A program made the position numbers and the translations under genes. Positions 9,761-17,664 of a stretch of DNA of 64,000 nt are shown here, in pieces. Under the pieces are notes generated by a model. It had not been told where the DNA came from. It was given only the letters and a program-made list of their open reading frames with translations, and did no database searches. The stretch's first letter is position 1, and every line of letters starts with the position of its first letter. Source of the DNA: Bacteroidaceae bacterium (GTDB lineage Bacteria > Bacteroidota > Bacteroidia > Bacteroidales > Bacteroidaceae); NCBI GenBank assembly GCA_017416805.1, contig JAFQBB010000026.1, positions 1 to 64,000 of the forward strand. The letters run 5' to 3'.

Positions 9761-11071
9761 TTACTCCCACTCAATGGTCGCTGATGGTTTCGGAGACATA
9801 TCGTAGCATACGCGGTTGATACCCGGAACCTCTTTGAGAATACGATCCGTAATCTTCATCAAGATGGGCCACTCAATCTGCTCAATGGTAGCAGTCATGG
9901 CATCTACCGTATTGACGGCACGGATAATTACCGGCCAATCGTATGAACGGGCATTATCTTTCACACCCACACTCTTGAAATCAGGCACTACAGTGAAATA
10001 TTGCCAAACTTTCTTGTCAAGACCTGCCAGCGCAAATTCTTCACGAAGGATGGCATCGCTTTCGCGCAATGCTTCCAGACGGTCACGAGTGATGGCGCCC
10101 AAACAACGTACACCCAAACCAGGACCGGGGAATGGCTGACGATAAACCATCTCATAGGGCAAACCAAGTTCTACACCACAAGCGCGAACTTCGTCCTTGA
10201 ACAGTTGCTTCAGCGGTTCAACGAGTTCAAACTGAAGATCTTCAGGAAGGCCACCAACATTATGATGACTTTTCACCATCTTGGCAGTCTTGGTTCCACT
10301 CTCCACTATATCGGGATAGATAGTTCCCTGGCCAAGGAAATCGATACCTCCAGCCAACTTGCGAGCCTCTTCCTCAAACACGCGGATAAATTCACCTCCG
10401 ATAATTTTACGTTTCTGTTCAGGATCAGCCACACCCTCAAGCAAGCCAAGGAAACGGTCTGTAGCATCCACATAAACAAGGTTGGCATTCAATTGGTTCT
10501 TGAACACTTCAATCACATTTTCACTCTCACCCTTGCGCATAAGGCCATGGTTGACATGCACACACACCAAATTGTCGCCAATAGCCTTGAGCAACAAAGC
10601 TGCAACCACCGAACTGTCAACTCCACCAGAGAGGGCAAGCAACACTTTCTTGTCACCCACCTGACGACGCACGAGTTCTATCTGGTCGGCCACGAAATTC
10701 TTCATATTCCAGTTGGCCTCGGCTTTACATGTATCGAACACAAATGACTTGACAGCACCCTTGATTGCCTCCTCGTCATTCTCGAACTGGGCAAGTTTCA
10801 CTTCACAAAGAGCCTTGTCATGCCCTGCTGCCATAACAGGATATCCTGCTTCATAGATTTCAGGCAATACATCGATAGCCACACCGTCAATCACATTGTT
10901 AGGCCCACCGTTAATGATGACACCCTTCACGTTAGGCAAAGCTTTCAACTCTGCGGCAGTGATGTCATGCGGATAAATCTCGCTATACACACCCAATGCA
11001 CGGATGGCTCGGGCAACAACAGTGTTCTCGTGACTCCCCAAATCGAGGATTACAATCATGTCTTGCTTCAT
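9761..11071 (-). CDS. guaA: GMP synthetase with truncated, catalytically degenerate glutaminase domain
   Basis: I use the ATG at 11071 (436 residues). A TTG further out adds four residues but is less likely, and GAGAAG lies just before the ATG. The ATP-pyrophosphatase domain is intact: P-loop LSGGVDSSVV (about 147-156), AQ/GQGTIYPDIVES-type segment, SHHNVGGLP, and the C-terminal dimerisation domain with RQPFPGPGLGVRCLG and the terminal IEWE. The N-terminal glutamine amidotransferase domain is not intact. GuaA proteins are normally about 510-525 residues with a GICYG nucleophile and a distal HPE. Here the elbow reads YPVMAAGHDKA (about 77-87), with no cysteine, and about 75 residues holding the His-Glu of the triad are missing. 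It should therefore use ammonia, or ammonia from a partner, to aminate XMP. The synthetase part looks more like the Firmicutes type than the usual Bacteroides GuaA (from memory, not a search). It has a long structured leader. Confidence 0.9.
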   Translation of the reverse strand: MKQDMIVILDLGSHENTVVARAIRALGVYSEIYPHDITAAELKALPNVKGVIINGGPNNVIDGVAIDVLPEIYEAGYPVMAAGHDKALCEVKLAQFENDEEAIKGAVKSFVFDTCKAEANWNMKNFVADQIELVRRQVGDKKVLLALSGGVDSSVVAALLLKAIGDNLVCVHVNHGLMRKGESENVIEVFKNQLNANLVYVDATDRFLGLLEGVADPEQKRKIIGGEFIRVFEEEARKLAGGIDFLGQGTIYPDIVESGTKTAKMVKSHHNVGGLPEDLQFELVEPLKQLFKDEVRACGVELGLPYEMVYRQPFPGPGLGVRCLGAITRDRLEALRESDAILREEFALAGLDKKVWQYFTVVPDFKSVGVKDNARSYDWPVIIRAVNTVDAMTATIEQIEWPILMKITDRILKEVPGINRVCYDMSPKPSATIEWE

Positions 11072-11302
11072 TTTTCTTCTCAATTTTATTTAGTTAACCA
11101 ATTATATCCTTTATCACATAAAATAAAGAAAGTGCTATCCAACCACATGGATAACACTTCACACCATTTCTTTCTGCAAGGGGCGCATCTCACATACAGC
11201 CAGCCAAGCTGCCTGCACACCACAGATGGTAAAGATGCTCTTGCACTGCATATTGCTTTACTTTATTTCTATTTAGCAACGCCTCAAAACCGAAACGCGA
11301 TG
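11072..11302 (-). promoter_or_regulatory. Structured 5' leader of guaA-like gene with terminator-like hairpin
   Basis: About 230 nt separate the -7 box at 11303-11310 from the start codon. On the minus strand, GCATC/GATGC (11234-11238 with 11185-11189) would close a three-way junction containing ACCA/TGGT (11219-11222 and 11227-11230) and a CAG-CAGC/GCTG-CTG stem (11197-11215). Downstream, AAGTGTTATCC/GGATAGCACTT (11130-11159) is followed by CTTTCTTTATTTTAT, a weak intrinsic terminator. An ATGGT/ACCAT pairing (11163-11167 with 11226-11230) could connect the two. This is the layout of an attenuating riboswitch, but I recognise no known aptamer class. Confidence 0.45.
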
Positions 11303-11310
11303 CAAAAGTA
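11303..11310 (-). promoter_or_regulatory. -7 box TACTTTTG for the guaA-like gene
   Basis: Fits TAnnTTTG on the minus strand, with a TTTG 22 bp upstream (complement of 11333-11336), close to the Bacteroidetes -33/-7 spacing. Confidence 0.55.
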
Positions 11311-11400
11311 ATACAAAATCGGGAAACAGAAGCAAAAGGCGAATATTTTTTTCGTTATATTTTAGAAATAAATCAATTCGTGAGAAAAAGAGTTTAACCT

Positions 11401-12105
11401 TCACCCACAAGCATTTGCCAGATTCAATATATGGGTTGCCACAAGGGCAGCCGTCTCCGTACGAAGCCTTGAACGCCCCAGACTGATTGGTTGAAAACCA
11501 TGCTCTATAGCCTGCAAGACCTCTTCCCTACTGAAATCTCCCTCCGGTCCAATCATCACTACAGCATCTTCGCCCGCCTTCAACACCTCTTTCAACATAG
11601 GTTTATCACCCAAATCACCGTAACAATGGGCTATGAATTTTTGCCCTGTACGATGCTGTTTCACAAAACAATCAAAATCTGTCATTTCGTTCAGTTTCGG
11701 TTTTGATGGCTTCAAAGACTGTTTTACTGCTGACACAAGAATCTTATCCACACGTTCCGTCTTGATGACTTTGCGTTCCGAAAAACGACAATTCAAGAAT
11801 GTCAATTCATCAAAACCTATCTCGGTAGCTTTTTCTGCAAACCATTCTACCCTATCCATATTCTTAGTAGGCGCCATAGCTATATGCAGATGTCCTGTCC
11901 AAAGCGGTACAGGAGTCTCCTTACTCAACACACGGAAAAGACAACGTTTGGGCGAAACCAATGTCAATTCTGCTTGGTAGAAACTACCACAACCATCAGT
12001 AATATCTATAAGGTCGCCCTCCTTCATACGAAGCACACGGGCACAATGTCCGGCCTCGTCTGCCGGCAATTCAAGACTTTTTTCTATTTCAGGAACGTAA
12101 AACAT
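11401..12105 (-). CDS. rsmE: 16S rRNA (uracil-1498-N3)-methyltransferase
   Basis: 234 residues, normal for RsmE. It methylates N3 of U1498 of 16S rRNA with S-adenosylmethionine, in the cytosol on the 30S subunit. The N-terminal PUA-like part (HCARVLRMKEGD) is followed by the SPOUT trefoil-knot domain with the SAM-binding MIGPEGDFSREE and the knot segment SLGRSRLRTETA. The start ATG at 12105 follows directly after a repeat-rich gap. Nothing unusual in the protein. Confidence 0.95.
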   Translation of the reverse strand: MFYVPEIEKSLELPADEAGHCARVLRMKEGDLIDITDGCGSFYQAELTLVSPKRCLFRVLSKETPVPLWTGHLHIAMAPTKNMDRVEWFAEKATEIGFDELTFLNCRFSERKVIKTERVDKILVSAVKQSLKPSKPKLNEMTDFDCFVKQHRTGQKFIAHCYGDLGDKPMLKEVLKAGEDAVVMIGPEGDFSREEVLQAIEHGFQPISLGRSRLRTETAALVATHILNLANACG

Positions 12106-12198
12106 ACAGATTGCAAGCTAAGTTTATTGTTTAAGGAAGAAACAGAGTTTATTTACGATTTGGTCATTTCTACTTCAGCACCGCATACCACTATTCAC

Positions 12199-12389
12199 TA
12201 GTAGATCATCACTAGTAGCTTGTAGCTTGTAGCTCATCACTCGTAGCTTGTAGCTCATCACTCGTAGCTTGTAACTCATCACTCGTAGCTTGTAACTCAT
12301 CACTCGTAGCTTGTAGCTCATCACTTGTAGCTTGTAGCTCATCACTCGTAGCTTGTAGCTAGTCACTCGTAGCTTGTAGCTCATCACTA
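12199..12389. repeat. Tandem repeat array, left arm (reverse orientation), about nine 21-bp units
   Basis: Units of the type GTAGCTTGTAGCTCATCACTC, the reverse complement of the units at 12961-13267. Unit length is about 21 bp, a multiple of three, so open frames run through it. The array reaches into the 3' end of the DUF151 gene, supplying its last residues and its stop codon. Confidence 0.9.
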
Positions 12390-12940
12390 TCAACCTTCCC
12401 CTCTCTACGTGATATTTCATCGCGCAATTGAGCAGCCAATTCATACCGTTCTTCACGGATGGCCCGCTCCAATGCCTCACGCAACACATCGACACCAACC
12501 GAAGAAACAGGTATGGATATAGCTCCATTTCCATCGTCAAGTATCTGCTCTCGCACAAGCAATGATTCGGAAGTGTAAATTGGGGCATCATACCGCAAAG
12601 CCAATGCTATGGCATCGGATGTCCGCGCATCCACTTCATGCCTCACCCCTTCATGCACCAACAATAAGGAGGAATAAAACACTCCATCTGATACCTTATA
12701 TATATATACCTCACGCAAATCCACCCCCAACAAATCCAAAGATTGGATAAATGCATCATGAAGCAATGGGCGCGGCACACTTACCCCACGAAGCTTCACC
12801 AATATGGCCTGTGCTTCGAAAGGACCTACCATCACCGACAATTTGCGATGTCCTTCGGCTTCACGGAGCATCAGGAAAAAAGGTTTCTTGCCTGAGACTC
12901 CCTGCGTCACATCCTCTATTTCCAATCTTATCTTCTTCAT
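12359..12940 (-). CDS. Bifunctional nuclease/DUF151 family protein with C-terminal UVR motif
   Basis: 193 residues. Residues 1-135 match the BFN/DUF151 domain (FLMLREAEGHRKLSVMVG, HDAFIQSLDLLGVDLREVYI, VDARTSDAIALALR). Some members are reported as DNases/RNases and others have roles that are not settled. Residues about 150-180 form a UvrB/UvrC-type helix pair (ERAIREERYELAAQLRDE). This BFN-UVR fusion is common in Bacteroidetes. The last residues (DELQATSD) are encoded by the flanking tandem repeat, and the TAG stop is itself a variant repeat unit, so the natural C-terminus has probably been overwritten. The start is 20 bp from the right-hand array, so its promoter must lie in or beyond that array. 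Confidence 0.85.
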   Translation of the reverse strand: MKKIRLEIEDVTQGVSGKKPFFLMLREAEGHRKLSVMVGPFEAQAILVKLRGVSVPRPLLHDAFIQSLDLLGVDLREVYIYKVSDGVFYSSLLLVHEGVRHEVDARTSDAIALALRYDAPIYTSESLLVREQILDDGNGAISIPVSSVGVDVLREALERAIREERYELAAQLRDEISRREGKVDSDELQATSD

Positions 12941-12960
12941 TGTTCCAACTTTAATATTAG

Positions 12961-13267
12961 CTACGAGTGATGAGCTACGAGCTACGAGTGATGAGCTACG
13001 AGCTACAAGCTACGAGTGTGAGCTATAAGCTACAAGCTACGAGTGATGAGCTACGAGCTACGAGTGATGAGCTACGAGCTACGAGTGATGAGCTACGAGC
13101 TACGAGTGATGAGCTACGAGCTACGAGTGATGAGCTACAAGCTACGAGTGTGAGCTATAAGCTACAAGCTACGGGTGATGAGCTATAAGCTACAAGCTAC
13201 GGGTGATGAGCTACAAGCTACAAGCTACGAGTGATGAGCTACGAGCTACGAGTGATGAGCTACAAGT
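12961..13267. repeat. Tandem repeat array, right arm, about 14 units of GAGCTACGAGCTACGAGTGAT
   Basis: Unit 21 bp with variants (ACAAGC for ACGAGC, GTGTGAG for GTGATGAG, GGGTGAT). It is an inverted copy of the 12199-12389 array, so the DUF151 gene lies between opposed arrays. Frames through it translate as repeated DELRATS. Beyond it, 13268-13442 is plain AT-rich intergenic DNA. Confidence 0.9.
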
Positions 13268-13442
13268 ATTGTCTCCACTCCTGCCTCCTATACTCCTTCA
13301 CTCCTTAAACTTAAAAAACACTCCAACCACCGCAGAAGTTCACCACCGCCTCAAAACCGCAGCGAAGATACGGCAAACTGAAATAAAAATCCATCCCCAT
13401 TAAAGAATATTAAGAATTATACAATATTAATCCTATTCTGTG

Positions 13443-13450
13443 TATCTTTG
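13443..13450 (+). promoter_or_regulatory. -7 box TATCTTTG for the transglycosylase gene
   Basis: Exact TAnnTTTG match 19 bp before the chosen ATG at 13469. It shows that the apparent longer frame starting with TTG at 13448 begins inside the promoter and is not the true start. Confidence 0.7.
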
Positions 13451-13468
13451 CCGCAGATTTTCAACTGT

Positions 13469-14176
13469 ATGACAAGAAACAACCATTTAATCGGATTCGT
13501 TGCAACCATAGTTTTCCTCTTCTTTGCCGGTTGGTTCAACTACCGAAACTATTTGCTGAAACAGCCCATTCAGGAAGAACCCGCCACTTTGCCCCAACCC
13601 GAAGTGTGTAACACCATTTCCCCCTACGACCACCTGTTCAAACAATACGCCGACAGCATCAAGTGGGATTGGCAACTGCTGGCTGCCATAGCTTACAAGG
13701 AATCCAAGTTCGACACATCTGTGGTATCATGGGCCGGAGCTAAAGGACTGATGCAACTGATGCCACGCACAGCCCGCGCCATGGGAGTGCCCGAGGGTAT
13801 GGAGCAAAATGCTGAAGAGAGCATCAAAGGGGCTGTCCGATACTTGACGGAATTGGAAAGAAGTTTCCGTAGGATTCCAGACCCTGACGAACGTAAGAAT
13901 TTCATATTGGCCTCTTACAATGCCGGAATCGGGCACATCCTGGATGCCATGGCTTTGGCCGACAAATACGGACACGACAAATACCGCTGGAAAGACAATG
14001 TGGAGAAATACATCCTGCTGAAAAACGATTCGGTTTACTATACCGACTCACTTTGCCGGAACGGACGTTTCAAAGGGAAAGAGACGTATGTTTTTGTACG
14101 CGAAATCCGCAAGCAATACCAGAAATACCTGCAAGAAACAGAAAAAGACTCCCTCCCACCCAATCACCCCCATTAA
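13469..14176 (+). CDS. Membrane-anchored lytic transglycosylase (SLT domain)
   Basis: 235 residues from the ATG at 13469. One N-terminal membrane helix (HLIGFVATIVFLFFAGWF, about 5-23) would hold the enzyme on the periplasmic side of the inner membrane or act as an uncleaved signal. The SLT lysozyme-like domain has the catalytic Glu in AYKESKFD (about 77), followed by AKGLMQLMPRTA and ILASYNAGIGH, the classical order of motifs in family 1 (Slt/MltF-like) enzymes. It cleaves the MurNAc-GlcNAc bond of peptidoglycan to give 1,6-anhydroMurNAc ends. No partner domain such as LysM or an amino-acid-binding module is present. The 84-bp gap to the next gene is a CCCAT-rich low-complexity stretch. Confidence 0.9.
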   Translation: MTRNNHLIGFVATIVFLFFAGWFNYRNYLLKQPIQEEPATLPQPEVCNTISPYDHLFKQYADSIKWDWQLLAAIAYKESKFDTSVVSWAGAKGLMQLMPRTARAMGVPEGMEQNAEESIKGAVRYLTELERSFRRIPDPDERKNFILASYNAGIGHILDAMALADKYGHDKYRWKDNVEKYILLKNDSVYYTDSLCRNGRFKGKETYVFVREIRKQYQKYLQETEKDSLPPNHPH

Positions 14177-14260
14177 ACCCATTTAACCCATCCTGCCCAT
14201 CACCCCCTTTTAGCCCATAACCCATCACCCCCATTAACCCCATCAGCCCCATTTTGCCCC
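14165..14260. repeat. CCCAT/CCCATTAA low-complexity stretch
   Basis: Repeats of the CCCATCACCCCCATTAACC type fill the space between the transglycosylase stop and the helicase start. On the minus strand this is G-rich (GGGG runs). Confidence 0.7.
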
Positions 14261-17206
14261 ATGCCTCAAAAACGCCTCCGCCTTACCGTCACCCACTGGA
14301 CCGACAAATACCTATACGCCCATACAGCCGGTTCCCCAGACAAGGAGTTGTGCATCGCCTATACAGAACACCCTGTATGGAAAGAGCTGCCTTCCCTACT
14401 CTATCCCGAGGCACAACTGAATTTGCTATCTGTACGGACTGACGAGCAGACTGGCATACTCTTCCCGGAACTGTTCATACTCGAACCTGATTACCTCATT
14501 GACATCAGTTCTCTGGCCGAATGTGTACAAAACTACGGAGACCATCCACTGAATTACTTTCTGAACAAGTTCAAACCCCGCGAAAACAGCCACCACATAC
14601 TGTTGGGTAATGCAGCTAATCAATTTCTGGACGATTGTGTAAACGAACAGCCGGACACACCTGCCACATACAATCGTTCCATGCAATCGGTATTCCGTTC
14701 TGACCAGTTGGCCTATTCTGCTTGCGAAGGGATAGACCGCGACTATTTCAATCGCACCCTCAAACAGTTCAATGCCATCCGCCAGACCGTACAGGCCGTA
14801 TTCCAGTCGCCGGCATTCCAGATAGAAAAAAGCGGAGCACTGTTGGAACCTTCATTCCTTTGCGAATGCCTGGGGCTACAAGGACGTATGGACTTCCTGC
14901 AAGGCGACTACAGGAAATTGATAGAGTTGAAATCAGGCAAAGCAGATGGGAGCGGCATGAACCTATATCCCCGTCCGAACCATGCCCTGCAGATGGCTCT
15001 TTATAAAGAAGTTCTATACTACAACCTCAACATTCCGCGCGAAGAGGTCAGCAGCTATCTCTTCTACTCACAATATCCCAAACTTTTTGCAGGCCATACC
15101 GACCCACAACTCATCCGGCAAGCCATGCAGTTGAGGAACCGCATTGTGGCCTACGAGCGGACATTGGCCACCGATGGCGGACGTTCCATGTTCCGGTCAC
15201 TGACTCCGGACATGCTGAATCTGCGCCACGTCAGTGGCAGCCTGTGGCAAAAGTGGCAACGACCACGAATTGAGCAGATCCTGACTCCCATCCAAAAGGC
15301 CGATGAACTGACAGCCGACTATTTCCATACATTCACAGCCTTTGTAGCTCGCGAGCAGATGATGGCCAAGATTGGCCAGAATCATTCACCGGGGGAATAT
15401 GGATTTGCCGCAACCTGGCGTAGTTCTACTGCCGAAAAGGCCGAAGCGGGAAATATACTTACCGATTTGGCTATTTCCGGATTCACCGTCAATGGCGGCA
15501 TTGAGAAGGTAACCTTCACAACTTCTACGGCCAACGATTATTTTCTCCCCAATTTCCGCAAGGGAGACATAGTACTGCTATACCGGCGTAATACCGAATC
15601 GGACAAAGCCACCAACCAGCAAGTCATTCGGGGAAGCATTGAAGAGATAAGGAACGGGACACTCACCGTCTGCTTACGATACAAGCAGCGCAACCACCTT
15701 ATATTTGACCGCCAGTGCCGCTATGCCATTGAGCACGACTTTATGGACTCTTCATTCAGCGCGCTCTATAAAGGGCTCTATGCTTTACTGGCAACTCCTG
15801 ACCACCGCCGGAACCTCCTCCTTGGCCGCAGGAGACCAGAAACCGATATGGATGCCAGACTGAACGGACAGTACCTGAATCCGGAAATTGACAACATCGT
15901 ATTGCAGGCCAAACAGGCAAAGGACTGCTTCTTGCTGGTAGGCCCTCCGGGAACAGGAAAAACCTCAGTGGCTCTCCGCTCCATGGTTCAGGAGTTTCAT
16001 GCCACACCATCCTGCAACCTCTTACTGCTGGCCTATACCAACCGGGCTGTCGATGAAATATGCGACATGCTGGAAAGCATCACACCCTGTCCACCTCCCT
16101 ATTTACGCATTGGCAGCAACCTGTCATGCGAACCGCGTTTCCATCACCGGCTGACGGAGCAGGTCATGGCTTCATGCCGCCAGCGGAGCGAGGTGTGCCA
16201 AATGCTCCACGACATCCGCATTGTGGTGGGAACCGTAGCCTCACTCAATGGCAAAGAGGAACTCTTCCAACTGAAGCATTTTGATGTAGCCATCATCGAC
16301 GAGGCATCACAAATTCTGGAACCACAAATCATGGGCATACTGTGTGCCAAACATCATGACCAATGTGCCATTGACCGCTTCATACTCATCGGCGACCACA
16401 AACAGCTTCCCGCCGTAGTGGTACAACCACCGGAACTCTCTGCTGTCAGCAGCAAGCAATTGGCTGCTATCGGAGTGACCGATTGCCGCAACTCGCTTTT
16501 CGAACGGCTCTACACCCAGTTGGCAGACACCCCTTTCTGTGCCTGTCTCAGCAGGCAGGGGCGTATGCATCCGGATGTCAGTTCTTTTGTCAACCGCTTT
16601 TTCTATAACAACAGACTGGACATTGTCCCCGTGGCTCACCAAGAGGCTCCATTGGAATGGGAAACTTATAATCATCACGACGGGCATGAAACGTTGGTAG
16701 CCACCACACGCATGGCCTTTATAGACACTCCCCCACCTCCTGCTAACGAACCGGACAAGATAAACAGCCACGAGGCCGGCAATGTGGCCAACATTGTAGC
16801 TGCCATATACCGCCTGTGCGAACAGAATGGGCTCCCTTTTCAGGCAGCCCGCAGAATTGGCATCATAGTCCCCTTCCGCAACCAGATAGCCATGATAGCA
16901 ACCCAACTGGCCGCTCTCGGCATACCCGAAACTGAAGAGATAACCATAGACACCGTGGAACGATACCAAGGAAGCCAACGGGACATCATCCTGTACAGCA
17001 CCACCATCAGCCGGAGCTACCAGCTGGATATCCTATCCGTCCCTACACTGGCCGACGGCCAACTGATAGACCGCAAACTGAATGTGGCACTTACCCGCGC
17101 ACGCAAACAACTCTTCATTATCGGCAATGCGGCCCTGTTGAACCAAAACACTATCTACCGGCAACTGATAGATTCTTTGCGAACCTTCCCCACAGCCTTG
17201 TCATAA
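14261..17206 (+). CDS. Dna2-like nuclease-helicase (PD-(D/E)XK nuclease + SF1 helicase)
   Basis: 981 residues. The N-terminal half carries a RecB/Dna2-type nuclease core: Glu near LLEPSFLCE, GRMDFL (about 210) and LIELKSGKA (about 225), giving the E-D-ExK set. The C-terminal half is a superfamily 1 Upf1/Dna2-type helicase: Walker A VGPPGTGKTS (about 562), Walker B IIDEASQ, motif III LIGDHKQLPAVV, motif IV RQGRMHPDVSSF, motif V ERYQGSQRDI and motif VI NVALTRARKQLFI. It is expected to unwind and trim DNA ends or flaps in replication or repair. I cannot identify the four cysteines of a Dna2/AddB iron-sulfur cluster with confidence. It has no operon partner; the upstream gap is low-complexity and the downstream gene is convergent. 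Confidence 0.85.
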   Translation: MPQKRLRLTVTHWTDKYLYAHTAGSPDKELCIAYTEHPVWKELPSLLYPEAQLNLLSVRTDEQTGILFPELFILEPDYLIDISSLAECVQNYGDHPLNYFLNKFKPRENSHHILLGNAANQFLDDCVNEQPDTPATYNRSMQSVFRSDQLAYSACEGIDRDYFNRTLKQFNAIRQTVQAVFQSPAFQIEKSGALLEPSFLCECLGLQGRMDFLQGDYRKLIELKSGKADGSGMNLYPRPNHALQMALYKEVLYYNLNIPREEVSSYLFYSQYPKLFAGHTDPQLIRQAMQLRNRIVAYERTLATDGGRSMFRSLTPDMLNLRHVSGSLWQKWQRPRIEQILTPIQKADELTADYFHTFTAFVAREQMMAKIGQNHSPGEYGFAATWRSSTAEKAEAGNILTDLAISGFTVNGGIEKVTFTTSTANDYFLPNFRKGDIVLLYRRNTESDKATNQQVIRGSIEEIRNGTLTVCLRYKQRNHLIFDRQCRYAIEHDFMDSSFSALYKGLYALLATPDHRRNLLLGRRRPETDMDARLNGQYLNPEIDNIVLQAKQAKDCFLLVGPPGTGKTSVALRSMVQEFHATPSCNLLLLAYTNRAVDEICDMLESITPCPPPYLRIGSNLSCEPRFHHRLTEQVMASCRQRSEVCQMLHDIRIVVGTVASLNGKEELFQLKHFDVAIIDEASQILEPQIMGILCAKHHDQCAIDRFILIGDHKQLPAVVVQPPELSAVSSKQLAAIGVTDCRNSLFERLYTQLADTPFCACLSRQGRMHPDVSSFVNRFFYNNRLDIVPVAHQEAPLEWETYNHHDGHETLVATTRMAFIDTPPPPANEPDKINSHEAGNVANIVAAIYRLCEQNGLPFQAARRIGIIVPFRNQIAMIATQLAALGIPETEEITIDTVERYQGSQRDIILYSTTISRSYQLDILSVPTLADGQLIDRKLNVALTRARKQLFIIGNAALLNQNTIYRQLIDSLRTFPTALS

Positions 17207-17214
17207 ACGGTAAC

Positions 17215-17545
17215 TGTGTCATAATTCACTTTTCATCCGCAGATTGCGCAGATAACGCAGATAAATCATTCAACTTTCGCAAGTAGAAACTTGCGAAGGA
17301 GTTATAGGAGTTAAAGGAGAAGTTCCCTTGAGCGATAGCGAAAAATCGGCTCTTCGAACCTAGGAGTTAGAGCCAATAGTTTTGCTATACATTTGGCTAG
17401 CAGGCCAAAGCCTGCGATAACTCCTTTAACTCCAAAAAGTTGAGCTTGCGAAACTTAAATAAATTATAACCTATCGGGTATAATAATCAAGAAAAATCCG
17501 CGTCATCCGCGTCATCTGCGTCTAAAAAGTGAATTATGACACACC
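17215..17545. repeat. Large imperfect palindromic element between convergent genes
   Basis: The ends GTGTCATAATTCACTTTT (about 17217) and AAAAGTGAATTATGACAC (ending about 17543) are reverse complements. Inside each is an arm of the CGCAGATGACGCGGAT family. Further inside is another inverted pair around GGAGTTATAGGAGTTAAAGG and ACTCCTTTAACTCC. It fills the gap between the helicase and the dihydroorotate dehydrogenase-like gene (both end here) and may serve as a bidirectional transcript end. The motif TTATTGATGTCCGGTAA lies at 17645-17661. Confidence 0.7.
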
Positions 17546-17664
17546 CTCCTACGGCAATCATCACAGTCAAAGCTATTGGCTACACTCCTGCAACTTCTCT
17601 ACTTGCGACTGTGAAACTGATGAGGGGCTTACTCCGGACTAAATTTATTGATGTCCGGTAATTC

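Noticed and set aside
12175-12591. 138-residue minus-strand frame with repeated MSYKLRV
   Set aside because: It is the translation of the 21-bp tandem repeats plus an antisense-frame part of the DUF151 gene; no protein character outside the repeat.
12961-13267. CRISPR array
   Set aside because: Units are contiguous 21-bp tandem repeats without unique spacers, and no cas genes are nearby.
12967-13403. Plus-strand frames with repeated DELRATS
   Set aside because: Pure repeat translation, no ribosome binding site or non-repeat domain.
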